Notes under the pieces: generated by a model | Seen by the model: only the letters and a program-made list of their open reading frames with translations | Told to the model about the DNA's origin: nothing | Database searches by the model: none | Program-made: the position numbers and the translations under genes | In this document: piece by piece, positions 33,155-44,330 of the stretch | Numbering within the stretch: position 1 is the first letter of the stretch | How the letters are laid out: the number at the start of each line of letters is the position of its first letter | From: Raffaelea ambrosiae | Lineage: Eukaryota; Ascomycota; Sordariomycetes; Ophiostomatales; Ophiostomataceae | Length of the DNA stretch: 64,000 nt | Reading direction: 5' to 3' | Assembly: GCA_002778195.1 (NCBI GenBank) | Contig: PCDI01000001.1 | Location: 1,205,790 to 1,269,789, forward strand

Positions 33155-34069
33155 GCTGGCTCTTCAGGTGGGGCAAAAGAAAGAAAAGGAAATGGAAACA
33201 CGAAAAGGAAAGTGCAAAGAGGTTCGATAGAAATCGGAAAGCGTAGACAAACAGGCCCCCAAAAGACGACGGCGAGTTCGTAGGGCTGAACAATGGCCAC
33301 GACTTGGCGGAAAACAAATGAGCAGAACAAAGCCCACACACGGTTGTGTGGCGCTGTCATAAAAGAACACTATGCGAGACAGGTGGCCAGTTGCAGGTGA
33401 ACAAATCAGAACAAAGCCGTTTCCATTGCACATACCATACTCGGTGGTTGCCCAATACACGCGTGCAGAAGCATCGTGTAATCTTGCCGCTCTGATATCG
33501 AGATAGCAAATGGCCGCCATTCGGATCGCCAGACATGATCAATTGTTGCCATCCGATCGTTATGCTCGACACCAACTCGACGTTCCACATAAAGTGGTCT
33601 GCTGTTCTGTTCCTGGTTTGGAAAAGAGATCGGTCGGTTGGGTAGCCGGAATTTCGGTACGTGCATGACGGCGACGCGCATTTATCCAAAGTGGTCGTCA
33701 GAATTTTTCTGGGTGAAACGAGCAAAGAAGCTTTTTTCTGCCGCACCGATGTCAGCTTAGTTGTACCGTGTCTTTTATATCCACCTGTATGTTGTTTAAG
33801 CGAGACACCTGGACGTGCTCGATCCGAACCTATCAGAGGATCTGGCTTTGCAATAGGATAGTCCAGGAATGACGCGTTGTTTTCCATAGAACGGGAAGCA
33901 ATGACTGCATTTGGGGAGCTTGCGTGGAAGGTGTGAGGCCGTATGTACTTATTTAAAGTATTCTCATGCCCATCCATCGGAGTCTGGGCAGAGCAGAATA
34001 GAATTGAAGAAACCGCAGGCATCTCGATTGTTGCTGTGCTTTTGAAGCGTCTTCTCCAGAACAACCACG
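33155..34069. other. Intergenic region, no supported gene
   Basis: 3' flank of the HET gene and promoter of the AA8 gene. An AT-rich TATTTAAAG near 33951 may serve as a TATA element. Open stretches here are open on both strands. Confidence 0.4.
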
Positions 34070-35197
34070 ATGTTGCTAACAAGAAGAACTAGCGGCTTTG
34101 CTGCCGCGCTTGCTACTTTTGCAACCTGTAAGCGAATTCGTGGCGGGTATAATAGAGAATTGGGAGAATTACATGCTGACAGATTTTCCCAGTGTCTGGG
34201 TTTTCTCTTGCCCAGATGATCTCCTCCACCTATGTCGACGCATCCTCAGGTATCAACTTCTCGGCATGGTCGGCCGATCCAGCTGCAGGGAATGGTCCAT
34301 TCACCTTTGGCTTTGTCCTGCCCGAGGATGCTTTGACAAAGAATTCCGATGAATATGTCGGCATGCTGGTATGTTGATTATCCTTTCTCGTTTGCTTTGG
34401 AGCCTCAACTTGTCAATTGTGCCGTCTCGTCTTCCCGTGGTGTCGTCAGTTTGACCAGGTCTGCACATTCTGTGGCCGACTAGTCTCCTGTCGTTTCTTC
34501 AGTCTTGCTTTCTCATCATACACACTCTGTCTGTTGCTTCTGCTGGCCCATACTGACATTGTTGCCTCTCTTCCCCCCCCAGCAATGCCAATCCATGAGT
34601 GCCAACAAAACCGGCTGGTGTGGTATCGCTCATGCCGGCGGCATGACGTCTGACCTCCTGCTCATGGCCTGGCCCTACCAGGGCCACGTTTTCACCTCTT
34701 TCCGCTGGATCAACGACTACTTCATGCCTCCCCAGTTTGGCGGTCCCAATGGTACAAACGGAACCTCGGCGGCCTTCCCGCCACCTGTCCTGAATGTCAT
34801 CAGCACGTCTGTCAACGCCACCGGCTTCCAGATACTGTATCGCTGCCAGCACTGCTTCGCGTTTGCTCAAGGCAGTTTCAACGAGACAGTCGCCACCGCC
34901 GGAGATCCAGATAATGTTCTTGTTCTCGGGTATGCGCAAGCGGGTCTGGGTCCGCTCAATCCAGGCTGTCCAGGCAACAACCTCCGGTTTGGGTTTCATG
35001 ACAACGGGTATGGGCAGTGGGGGGCGCCCGTGGCCAACGCGACGCGGACGGGGTATTCGACATGGACGAAACTTGCCACGCAGATGCCGAATGCTGCAGC
35101 AGTGAACGCCACACTGGCTAGCTGCTCGGCTTCTGGTCCGACGTCGTCGGCGTCATCCCCAGCTGGTAGGAAGCGTGCTCGGAAGATACGAAAGTAG
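34070..35197 (+). CDS. Secreted AA8-type cytochrome b (cellobiose-dehydrogenase heme domain), standalone
   Basis: Exons 34070-34127, 34193-34368 and 34583-35197, 282 aa; the long second intron (214 bp) ends in a C-rich tract. Residues 1-27 form a signal peptide (RRTSGFAAALATFATLSG). The mature part is a single DOMON-like heme domain: INFSAWSAD, FTFGFVLPEDAL, WCGIAHAGGMTSDLLLMAWP (candidate heme Met) and LRFGFHDNGYGQWG (candidate heme His). In cellobiose dehydrogenases this domain relays electrons to lytic polysaccharide monooxygenases. Here there is no flavin domain, transmembrane segment or CBM. The protein ends in a Ser/Thr-rich stretch and a basic tail (GRKRARKIRK). It may pair with a separate flavoenzyme in the extracellular space. 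Confidence 0.85.
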
Positions 35198-36785
35198 AGG
35201 GTGTCCTCTGTATGGTTTCTGCTATAGTTTAACCAGCAATACAGCCCATATTTAATAAGAATCAATTTCATTCACCCTCCACCAACGGGTGCTTTCGGTC
35301 TAGGTCATCGTTCTGTTTGCTTGGCTGCTCTGGTAGGCTACAATTGAAATTTCTGTTCAGCTCGCCTGTTCAGCTTTCCCTCCCTACATCTTACCTTGCC
35401 TCGTGCTTTTGTTTGCTCGGGCATACACGGGGGCTGAGCTTTGATTCTCTGTTTGCCGTGACCGTGAACATCATGCTTGCCAGTCAGCGTGAACAGCCGT
35501 AGAGGTTCCTGTTTACTTTCAGGTAGTACCAGATACTTAGGCCGCCGAGACCCACCTGTATGAGGCAGCGACGAGGAAGGTACGTCAAACAGAAAAGTTT
35601 TTTCAGGCAGCTGAAGGGCCTAATGGGAAACTTTTTTCTTCAGGCCGGTTGAGAGTCTTAGACTTCACCTTTCAGCTGCTTGTTGACTTCATGTAGACAC
35701 GGTGTAAACACAGAAATAGTCTCCAGATCATGACGCTTCTCGCCTGCTGTTCATTATGATATAGACTCGAAACTGCAGCAGTGGACAAAGAAAGCCCGTC
35801 AAGAAAAGTGCACTTTTTCCTTCTGCTAATATAAAAATTCAGCACTAAATGAAAGAGGCGTAATATGTTTCATATACCACGTCTAGGGCCCAGGTAGGGC
35901 ACCAGACTGCACACAATGGACGTAGTTACCTGGCCTACTCAGAGGATAGGGGCTCCACTGCGTAATTTGAAAACCTCGCCAACGGCACCCATTATCAAGT
36001 TCTGTTCAGTTTGAGCAGCTGGACAGGTCTTTGAATTAGTCCAACGAGCACGACAATTCCTCTGCCTGTACTCTTGCTCAGGGGCAACGTTGAGCCCATG
36101 TGTGAATTGTGTCAATGAGGAACCTAGTTCAAGAGGCTCCTTGCACAGCACAAGTCGTCCAGTCTTCCGTTTGATGTCTCGGTCTGCCCATCGTGTTCAA
36201 TTCAAGGCACAGGTACTTTCATGCCCGAGAACAAGCAAGCACTAGCTCAGTACTACGTTCGTTTGCACTCCTGTCCGCCTACTTACACGTGTATGGCAGA
36301 ATAGCCCCCCCTGATTGCAGAGTATAAATATCTTCCTTCATTTCTTTCCCGTCTTTTTCTTCTTCTCTTTTTCGTTTAAAAACAGCTTCAACGAAAAAGA
36401 CCAGACTTGTCCTTGTCCAGTATTGTAATCTTCCTTTATCTTCTTTCATTTTCTATATTCTCTTCTCAGGTAAGCCATCCCTACGACAGTTCTTCTAGAT
36501 TAGATCAGCATTGAAGCCTTCGTCCCAATACTAACCACCACCGAAGTGCATGGACACGGGGCCTGGTAGCCATTCATCGATCTCTTTTTGACTCTCTGAA
36601 AAACAACTATCACGAATTCCATTTCATCGTACCAACCACCAAGCCAATTAGAAAGCAGCGCAAGCAACAGCAGGATAACTAGCATCACAAACTTTGCTCC
36701 CTTTTCCTCCCATATTCAATCACCACAACCGACCACTGTCGACAGAGGCTTGTTCATCTGCTCTCCGCTGGACGTCGACTTCGAG
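35198..36785. promoter_or_regulatory. Intergenic region and leader of the polysaccharide synthase gene
   Basis: A TATAAATA box lies at 36323-36330, followed by a CT-rich leader. A perfect donor CAG/GTAAGC near 36467 suggests a 5'-UTR intron, with its acceptor not identified. No other gene seen. Confidence 0.45.
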
Positions 36786-38144
36786 ATGCACTCGTACTAC
36801 AAGGGGCAGGCCAGTCTGGCTAACCACAAGGCCGACAAATGCATCACCGACAGCATCGATACATGGACCACCCTGTTCCTGTTTCTATTCGTGTGGCGCT
36901 ACCTGCGTCAGGTCGTCCACCTGGTGTCCTTCTGGGTGTACAAGCCCGTCCAACCGCGCAAAAATCCCACCTACAGCAGCCAAGATGTCACCGTGATCAT
37001 TCCCACGGTCGACCCGAAGAACACGGAATTTTTCGCTTGCATCCTAAGTGTTAGTCGCAACAAGCCGGCTCGGATCCTGGTGGTCACCGCTGGCAACGCC
37101 CTCCGCGAACAGACTGAAAATATCGTGGCCGAGATTCGTCGGAGCTGCGTGGGATAGAACCTCACGACTCCGATTGATGTCTTGGTCGCCACGCGGGCGA
37201 ACAAGCGGATGCAGGTCGTTGCCGGTCTGAAGCGCGTCAAAACGCCCATTTTGGCCCTCGTCGACGACCACGTCATGTGGAAGAGCCAATTCCTTAAGTA
37301 CACCCTCCCGGCTTTCGAAGACGGCACGGTCGGCCTCGTCGGCACCAACAAGCGCGGCGTCCGCTACGATCATCACGACTCCCTGTGGCATCGTTACCTC
37401 AACATGATCCAATGCCTCTACCTTGAACGGCATAACTTTGAAATCCGCTCGGCCAACGCCGTCGATGGCAGCGTCTTTGTCATCTCCGGCCGCACCTCGC
37501 TCTTGCGTTCGGACCTGGTCGTGCGCCGCGACTTTTACAGCGTGTTCGTAAACGAGTACTGGCAGTTTCTGGGCACGAAGTTTGGCCCCCTGGTCCCCGA
37601 TGACGACAACTGCATCACCCGGTGGTGCATCGACAATGGCTGGAAAATCCGCGTGCAGTACCGCCCGGAGACGCTCATCACCACGACGCTCGGCAGCAGC
37701 CAGAAGTTCGCTGGCGGTCTCATACGCTGGGTGCGCACCACGTGGCGATCTAACTACACAAGCCTCACCAAGCCGCACGTGTGGAAGAAGTACCCCTGGT
37801 GCGTCTATGCTGTCTACCTGACCTCCTTCACCAACTTTGCCCTTTTCTACGACCCTATGCTTCTGTACTCGTTCTACCACTCCCACATTGTGCAGGACGG
37901 TAGTCACGACCAGACAATTGCCTGGATGACTTGCCTTATTGTCTGGATGCTCGTTTTCAAGATGGTCAAGCCGTTTGCCTACTTTGTTCGCTATCCGCAG
38001 GACCTTGTCCTGCTCCCAGGCTACTTCCTCTTCACGTGGTACCATTCCACCATTAAGCTGAAGGGACTTCTGACCACATACAATGGTCGCTGGGAGGGTC
38101 GGGATCTTGAGTCTATCAACAAGGCCATGAGCAAGGGGGGCTAG
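36786..38144 (+). CDS. Family 2 polysaccharide synthase (Cps1/hyaluronan-synthase-like) with in-frame TAG
   Basis: The ATG is at 36786; codons upstream have no ATG. One frame of 452 codons is interrupted only by TAG at 37155-37157, with homology continuous on both sides. An N-terminal membrane helix (TLFLFLFVWRYLRQVVHLV) precedes the GT-A domain: VTVIIPTVDP, ILVVTAGN, the DDH motif of LALVDDHVMWKS, GTNKRGVRYDHHD, ANAVDGSVFVISGRTSLLR, PDDDNCITRW and the R/QxxRW-like GLIRWVRTTWRSN. Two to three C-terminal helices follow (FTNFALFYDPMLLYSF, WMTCLIVWMLVFKMV). Such enzymes extrude beta-linked polymers across the plasma membrane. The TAG would truncate it before the catalytic Asp pair, so function depends on readthrough, editing or a sequence error. 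Confidence 0.8.
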
Positions 38145-38807
38145 GCCACGGCCATGATCACACCACCCATGCATACTGCAGCAATGACGAATGTCTTGGG
38201 CTTGAGCCTGCCATTGGATTTGGCACAAGCACTAGCATAACCTGACGTTGGTTACTATGGGCCCCAACCTGTTTTGCAATAGTATGGGAATTTGTAATGA
38301 GAGTTTGATGTGAAGTTGTGTTGGTAAAGGGTTAGGGACCTGGTATGCAAGATTGGGGTATTTAAGTCTGGGGATTGCTGGAAGTCGATAGGAAGCTGGA
38401 GGAAGAACTTCACAGCATGCAAAATTGAGATAGTGCGGAACAGAGAAAATGAAAGTGGCAGAGAAAATACAAATGATCTGCAATATGCATGTTATAAGTC
38501 TTAGTGAAGGTCGGCAATGCGAGTCCAATGCTTACTAAACAGGCCGGACTCGGCGCTGTTGTGCATCGTGACTTCCGTTTCTGACCGCGTCTTTGTTGCT
38601 CAGACAATAAGAATCAGTTCATGTCAGTTCATGTTTTCTTTGAATATTGAAACCAGTATGTCTTTTTAACCGCGTTTTCCTTTCTTTGTCTTCCTTTCGT
38701 CTTCCTGCCACCTTATTTTCTAACACGCTTTGTTTAACCTCCCCAAATCATTAGGTCTATGTCTTTGATATCAAAATTGCTTGCAAAACAAAATAGAAAC
38801 CGCCACC

Positions 38808-39987
38808 ATGCGCCTCCTACAATTCATGCAACTGGCCCTTCTTGTCTTTGAAACTGCTGCCGATGTTCAATCGACCGATCTGATCGGTGACCTGGCTCGT
38901 GACGGCGCAACGACAGAGACCGGAGAGACAATTATGCGGATCCTGCAGGGGCAGGAGACCGCCTTTGCCGACAACTCGGTGACATATACCCCCCCTGGCG
39001 ATATACACTCCATGGCGTGCCGGTCGGACGACTGCTGCATCTGGAGCCACATTGTGTCCGCCATGGTGCAGGCGTTCTCGGACGGCCACCGATGCACTGC
39101 CCTCGGCCGCAGCGCCATTCGCATCGGCTTCCACGACGCCGGTGCCTAGAACACATCGACTCCCGTTCCGGCCGAAGCTCTTAACCAAGACATCGGCTGT
39201 GGCGGCGCGGACGGCTCGATCCTGTTGTATCCCGAGGAGCTGGCCCGCCTCGAGAACAACGGTCTGCGCGACATTTCCCATCTGCTGCACAGCTGGTACC
39301 ACGTCTACGCGCCCTACGGCGTGTCCATGGCCGACCTGATCCAGATGAGTGCTCTCGTGGCGACGGCAGCCACGCCCGGCGGGCCGCGCATCCGCGCCTT
39401 TGTCGGCCGCAACGACGTGGAGCCGCAGGTCTCGCCGATGACACCCCACGGCCTGCTGCCCAAGCCATCGTCGGACGCACAGACACTGATCGACATGTTT
39501 GCGGCCAAGACGCTGTCGCCCACCGACCTGGTGGCACTCGTGGGGGCCCACACCGTGTCGAGGCAGTTTCACGTGAACACGGCGCACGCCGGCCGCTCGC
39601 AGGACACGACGGACGGCATCTTTGACACGCGGTTCTTTGTCGAGACGGCCATGGCGCGTCCGCCACCGACGATCTACAGCTTCCACTCCGATGTGGCTCT
39701 GGCGAAAGACCCGCGGACCAAGCCGATTTGGAAGAGATTTGCAGACAAGGACGGGTATCGTGCATAGATTGCTGTACGTTTCGGGTCTGTCTTTTTGGCA
39801 CGGACACGACCTTCAAATGCATTTTTTGAAAGCATGCAATACCAAACTCGTGGTGGGCATGGCTAACTTGGTTTGTCTCTAGGCGTATGGACCCGCGTAC
39901 TTTCGACTGAGCATGCTTGGCGTACAGAACCTCAACGACCTGACCGAGTGCAGTGGTGTGCTGCCCAAGTCTAGGCCATTTCATTGA
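38808..39987 (+). CDS. Secreted class II-like heme peroxidase with two in-frame TAG codons
   Basis: The ATG at 38808 has a CCGCCACC context. Exons 38808-39773 and 39883-39987 (donor GTACGT, branch GCTAACT, acceptor TCTAG) give 356 codons. A signal peptide (MRLLQFMQLALLVFETAA) comes first, then the distal-site helix SAIRIGFHDAGA with catalytic Arg and His, GCGGADGSIL, MADLIQMSALVATAA, the proximal heme-His motif LVALVGAHTVSRQF, and the terminal AYGPAYFRLSMLGVQNL with LTECSGVLP, as in fungal class II-type peroxidases. TAG interrupts at 39147-39149, right after FHDAGA, and at 39765-39767, ten bases before the donor. Reading both as Trp keeps conserved sequence. The enzyme would oxidise phenolics or act in wall or lignin chemistry outside the cell. 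As genomic DNA it is a pseudogene. Confidence 0.8.
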
Positions 39988-41829
39988 GGAGAAAAGGGGG
40001 CGTTTCTCGTTTCCCACGTTTCTGGCACATGTATCTTATGTGTGTGGGTGGGTGGCAAAAATACAAGTTGGAGCACCATTACCAGTACAGACGCTAGTTG
40101 GTGGGAATATGGGAATCAAAGAAAAGGCCATGTGGCTGATAGAAAGAAGGGTATCATTGAGCATGCACGGAGTACTATTAATATGATTTGGAGGGTAGCA
40201 AAAAAAAAAAAAAAACGAAAAAAAAAACAAGCAGGTAGCACGTTTCTCCACCCCCGATGAGATGGGCAGTCATGCCAACAAAGGTACTTTTGCTGGGGTT
40301 TACTTTTGCTTGGGACGGCAAGGCTAGCCATTAGATCCAGCCAAACGGAACCGTTGACGGGCGCTCGGGGGGGGGCGATGCCGTCTGTGGTTAGATGCGA
40401 GGCGGGTTGGATCTGGCTGTTGGCCAAGCTACTTCATGGGGCATCGAAGAGTTTCTGCATTGGAGATTTTCTGAAGGCCCCTCCTACGTGCCCTATCCAA
40501 GTCACGAGCCAACTCAACTATTCTTTCCATTGAACGTCCAATGCTCTCTACTTGACTAGAGAAATTACTTTTTCTTTTCTCCTCCAAACTATCGAAAGAG
40601 TTCAGGGCACGGGTGTTGCGATGAAAAGACGGATCCTGCTCAGTCATGTACGAGTAGCGTGTAAGTCTGGGATCTGACGATGCAACTGGAAAAAAGGGGA
40701 GTAAACAAGTACAGTGGTACCTACTCCAGTGAGTACAGAGTAAAGTTGGCATGGATGCCCACACAATGTGCCCAAAACGGCTAGCGGCGGCTGCAGCTGC
40801 AACGGCTGCGGGCAAATGAGCAAAAGAGTGGGCGCGCGCCAAATCACGGATCAGCTGTTTGCAATCGGGAAAATGTGGGTGTACCGGAAAAGGAAGGAAC
40901 GACGGGTAAGAAATATTACGGGTTGTAGTTGCGAGTTTCACTTTGCAGGGCAGAAAAACAAAGCAGTTGCAAGATGCCCCTCTGTGTCAGGCACCACCAA
41001 CCAAGAAAAAAGTTCCATGTTCCCATGAGCAAAAAACTTGCATGCGCTGGAAATAAGGTACCCTGTAACAGCAAGCACTGGCACACCCGACCCCGCCCCG
41101 CCCATTCAGCCCCCCTGACAAACGAGATCGCTTGCATTTGTGGGCTGACCTGGCTAAAGTGGGCTGGGGACCCCAGCAGGCAGCCGATTGAGCCCACAGT
41201 TGGCCGCCAATGGCCACCAGTGGGCTGTCGCGCCGGGTATGGCATGACTTGTATGTCACAATCAGACGAGAAATGGGCGACGAGAACGCGGTCGGCCTGG
41301 CTTGGAATTATCGCTGCGCCCGTTGGTCTGTGAGGGGCACATCAGGCCACCGTTCCGACACATGGAAGAGCTCGCGTGAACAAAACTGACGGCACGGCTG
41401 GGCCTTTTTGTATTTTCGTGGGGCAGCTGGTCGAGTCAGTAGGAATAAAGTGAGGGACAAAGAGGGAAAGAGGCATTAATTAAAAAGAAGAAGAGAGCAA
41501 AAATAAAAATAAAAGGGAAAAAAAAAATTAAAGAGAGCAAATGTGAATGTGATCTTTAAATGCCATCTAGCCAAAGAGAAAGAGACCTATTTTGCCTTTT
41601 CTTTTCCTTCCTGTCCGTTTCTCCTTCTTTGGCTTCTCTTGCCTTTTCCTTTTCTTTTACTCTTCAAAGAACCTTTTCTTCTGTCTTCCCTTGGCTCGGT
41701 CCTCACCCGCAGATTCGCTCTTTGGAAGCATCGTGAATTCGGCTTTCCGCATCCCACCTTCCCACCTTTTTTTGTTCTGATTTTTTTTTTCCCACCTCGA
41801 CGATCACTTCCGCAAAGAAGCCCGCCACC
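39988..41829. other. Intergenic region with one weak minus-strand ORF
   Basis: On the minus strand 40647-40429 (72 aa) has protein-like composition (SLEEKRKSNFSSQVESIGRS, MERIVELARDLDRARRR, helical) but no recognised family. A poly-A tract lies near 40200. A CT-rich leader precedes the protoglobin ATG, with the context CCCGCCACC. Confidence 0.35.
40429..40647 (-). CDS. Small hypothetical protein, helical and charged (weak)
   Basis: 72 aa from an ATG at 40647 (MTEQDPSFHRNTRAL). The C-terminal half is strongly charged and likely helical (MERIVELARDLDRARRRGL). The upstream part of the same open frame looks non-coding. No family recognised; it may be an exon of a longer gene or chance. Confidence 0.25.
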   Translation of the reverse strand: MTEQDPSFHRNTRALNSFDSLEEKRKSNFSSQVESIGRSMERIVELARDLDRARRRGLQKISNAETLRCPMK

Positions 41830-42876
41830 ATGTCTGGACGAACGATCCCCATGCGGCACATTGACCGCAAAGAGCTGTACACAAACCTCGAGGCACGCAT
41901 CCAGTACCTCCACAGCTTCCTCGACTTCAGTTCCAGTAAGTCTCGCGTGAGGGTAGTCTTGCTTCCCCGCCACCCCTCCCCCCTCCCCCCTCCCCACGGA
42001 GATGACCTTTTCCACGTCCCGGGGCTTGGTTAACACACAATGCCAGACGACATCGAGCACCTCATCACCGGCGGCAAGTACATCAAGGTCCTCATTCCGG
42101 CCGTCACCAACATTGTCTACCGCAAGCTGCTCCAGTACGACATCACCGCCCGCGCCTTCCAGACCCGCTCCACCTCCTTCGAAGGCCCCATGGACGAGAT
42201 CCCCGACGAGAACTCGCCCCAGATCTTGTACCGCAAAATGTTTCTGCGCGCCTACCTCACCAAGCTCTGCAGCGACCCCTCCCAGATGTCCTTCTGGGAG
42301 TACCTCGACAAGGTCGGCATGATGCACGTCGGCCTCGGCCGCGCCCACCCGCTGCACGTCGAGTACGTCCACATCGGCATGACCCTGTCGCTGATCCAGG
42401 ACGTCCTGACCGAGGCCATCCTGAGCCACCCCCGCCTGCCCATGAACCGCAAGATGGGCCTCATCAAGGCCCTCGGCAAGGTCATCTGGATCCAGAACGA
42501 CCTGTTTGCCAAGTGGTACGTCCGCGACGGCGAGGAGTACACCGACGGCGTCGACTACAGCGAGCTCGTCGACAAGGAGGGCTACGTGCACGGCGTGCGC
42601 ATCCTCAAGGGCGACGACGATACGGCCAGCGAGAAGAGCGAAAAGAGCGAAAAGAGCAGCACCACCGAGGGCGGCGGCGGCGGCGGCAGCGGCAGCCGGC
42701 CCCGGCGAGCCGAGTTCTCGGAGCCACCGCGGATCGCCAAGGGCAAGGGCGGCTCTTCCTCGGCCGAGGAAGGGACCGAGGGCGTCTGCCCGTTCTCGGG
42801 CATGGCCAAATCCATGGGTGACCTCAAGGTCTCGTCGCCGCATCCGCCAAAAGCGGCCGCGGCCGCTGAGAAGTAA
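41830..42876 (+). CDS. Protoglobin-family (globin-sensor domain) protein
   Basis: Exons 41830-41935 and 42047-42876 (GTAAGT donor, TGCCAG acceptor), 311 aa. The start has a CCGCCACCATGT context. Residues ~8-195 match the protoglobin fold: HIDRKELYTNLEARIQYLHS, NDIEHLITGGKYIKVLIPAV, YRKLLQYDITARAF, then WEYLDKVGMMHVGL with HPLHVEYVHIG around the expected proximal-His region, and MGLIKALGKVIWIQNDLF. Single-domain fungal members bind heme and diatomic gases; their role is unproven. The C-terminal third is low complexity: SEKSEKSEKS, a Gly tract, then a conserved-looking CPFSGMAKSM. That CPF motif resembles heme-regulatory CP motifs, which is inference. Tail to tail with the P5CR gene. Confidence 0.85.
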
Positions 42877-43376
42877 GAGAGGAAGAGCACCCATTTTTAT
42901 TTATTTTATGTTTATTTTTACAAATGCTTGCTGAGAAGCATAATTTTTTGTCTTGCAAAAGACAAGCATACAAAGACGGACGAGACCTTTGAAAGAAAAG
43001 GAGAAGAGGACGGGGAGAAAAGGGAGGAGGAAAGTTGAAAAAGACTGCAAAATCAGGGCGTTCAATTGCGGGTGATGCTTTCTTGGGGACACTTTCCCAT
43101 CATCATGCATATCTTTTTTTTTTTTTTTCTCTGTTTTTTTCTTCTTTTTCGCGCTTTTTCATTTTGCGTGTTTACGTGTTTGTTCTGTTCTTCTGTGTTT
43201 TATATCCCGCGATTTTTCTTTTATCATCCATGGACACAGGCCAATCTCTCTAGACTCTTTTTTTCCTTTTTATCATAGAATACTTTATCTTTTTTTCGTT
43301 CTTATGATCTCGAGGTATTCACCGTATTCCTCTTTGTAGCCTCCCAGTACCCTCTTACACTTCTTGCATCCCCCCT
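42877..43376. other. Convergent 3' flanks, T-rich
   Basis: Poly-T and CT-rich sequence between two convergent stop codons, where both transcripts probably terminate. No gene. Confidence 0.5.
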
Positions 43377-44330
43377 CTACTGCTTCCCCAGCTCGGTCGA
43401 CCGCTTCGTCGCCGCCTGCACAGCCTTGTCCACGATCTCGGCAAACCCAGACTGCTCAAAGCTTACCAGTGCCGCGTGTGTCGTGCCGTTCGGGCTCGTC
43501 ACGTTCTTCCGCAGCTGGCCCGGCTCGTCCGCCGACGTCACCAGCATCTTGCCCGCACCGAGGCAGGTCTGCTTGGCCAGCCGGCTGGCCTGCTCAGCAG
43601 GGAGGCCCAGGGCTGTTGCACTGGCAATGAGGTGTTCCACCATGGCGAAGAAGTAAGCGGGCCCGGAACCTGGTCTGTTAGAACGGAGTAGGGTGAATGA
43701 AAAAAAGAACAGGAGAAAGAAGAACAGGATAGCGAAAGCAATTTTTTTAGAGCAGCACAAAGGCAAAGACCTACCAGATAGGCCCGTCACCACGTCCAGA
43801 AGCTCCTCCTTGTCCACCCACTCGGCCGCTGCGCTGACGCTCTTCAGCAGGGCCGTGGCCAGCGCCTTTTCGTCCGGCGTGATGGCACCCTCCTCCGCGT
43901 ACAGGCCGGACGCGCCCTCACCCACCAGCGCGGGCGTGTTGGGCATCACGCGCACCACGTGCGGCGTGCGGCCGTCGGCGGTCGTGGTCCACGCCTGCAG
44001 GCTCTGGAGCGTGACGCCGGCGGCGATGGACACGACGACGGGCAGCTTGGTGGACCCCTCCCAGGCGCCGGCGGCCATGTCTTTGCAGGCGACCTGGGCC
44101 ACCTGCGGCTTGACGGAGATCACCACCAGGTCGGCGCCGGACGCGGCCTCGGCATTGGACGTCGTCGTGTGCACGCCGAGGGCGGCCATCTTGTTGCGGT
44201 TGACGTCCCAGGGCTCGGAGACGGTGATGTGCTTGGGGTCGATGCCGCGGTTGAGCAGGCCGCCGATGATGGCAGCCGCCATGTTGCCGCCGCCGACAAA
44301 GGTGAGCTTGGCCGTCTCGAGGGAGGACAT
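43377..44330 (-). CDS. pro3: Pyrroline-5-carboxylate reductase
   Basis: Exons 44330-43775 and 43669-43377 (donor GTAGGT, acceptor ACCAG), 282 aa, the normal family length. N-terminal Rossmann TFVGGGNMAAAIIGGL, then ADLVVISVKPQ, VVSIAAGVTLQSLQ and VVRVMPNTPALVGEGASGL. The splice rebuilds the signature TGLSGSGPAYFFAMVEHL, and the C-terminus has TCLGAGKML, RKNVTSPNGTTHAALVSFE. The enzyme reduces 1-pyrroline-5-carboxylate to L-proline with NAD(P)H, the last step of proline synthesis, as a cytosolic oligomer. The intron lies within the conserved signature. It is the yeast PRO3 orthologue by sequence features. Confidence 0.95.
   Translation of the reverse strand: MSSLETAKLTFVGGGNMAAAIIGGLLNRGIDPKHITVSEPWDVNRNKMAALGVHTTTSNAEAASGADLVVISVKPQVAQVACKDMAAGAWEGSTKLPVVVSIAAGVTLQSLQAWTTTADGRTPHVVRVMPNTPALVGEGASGLYAEEGAITPDEKALATALLKSVSAAAEWVDKEELLDVVTGLSGRSLPLCCSKKIAFAILFFFLLFFFSFTLLRSNRPGSGPAYFFAMVEHLIASATALGLPAEQASRLAKQTCLGAGKMLVTSADEPGQLRKNVTSPNGTTHAALVSFEQSGFAEIVDKAVQAATKRSTELGKQ

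Noticed and set aside
3448..39767. Reassignment of TAG to a sense codon
   Set aside because: TAG is the natural terminator of several intact genes in the same window, with no conserved sequence after it.
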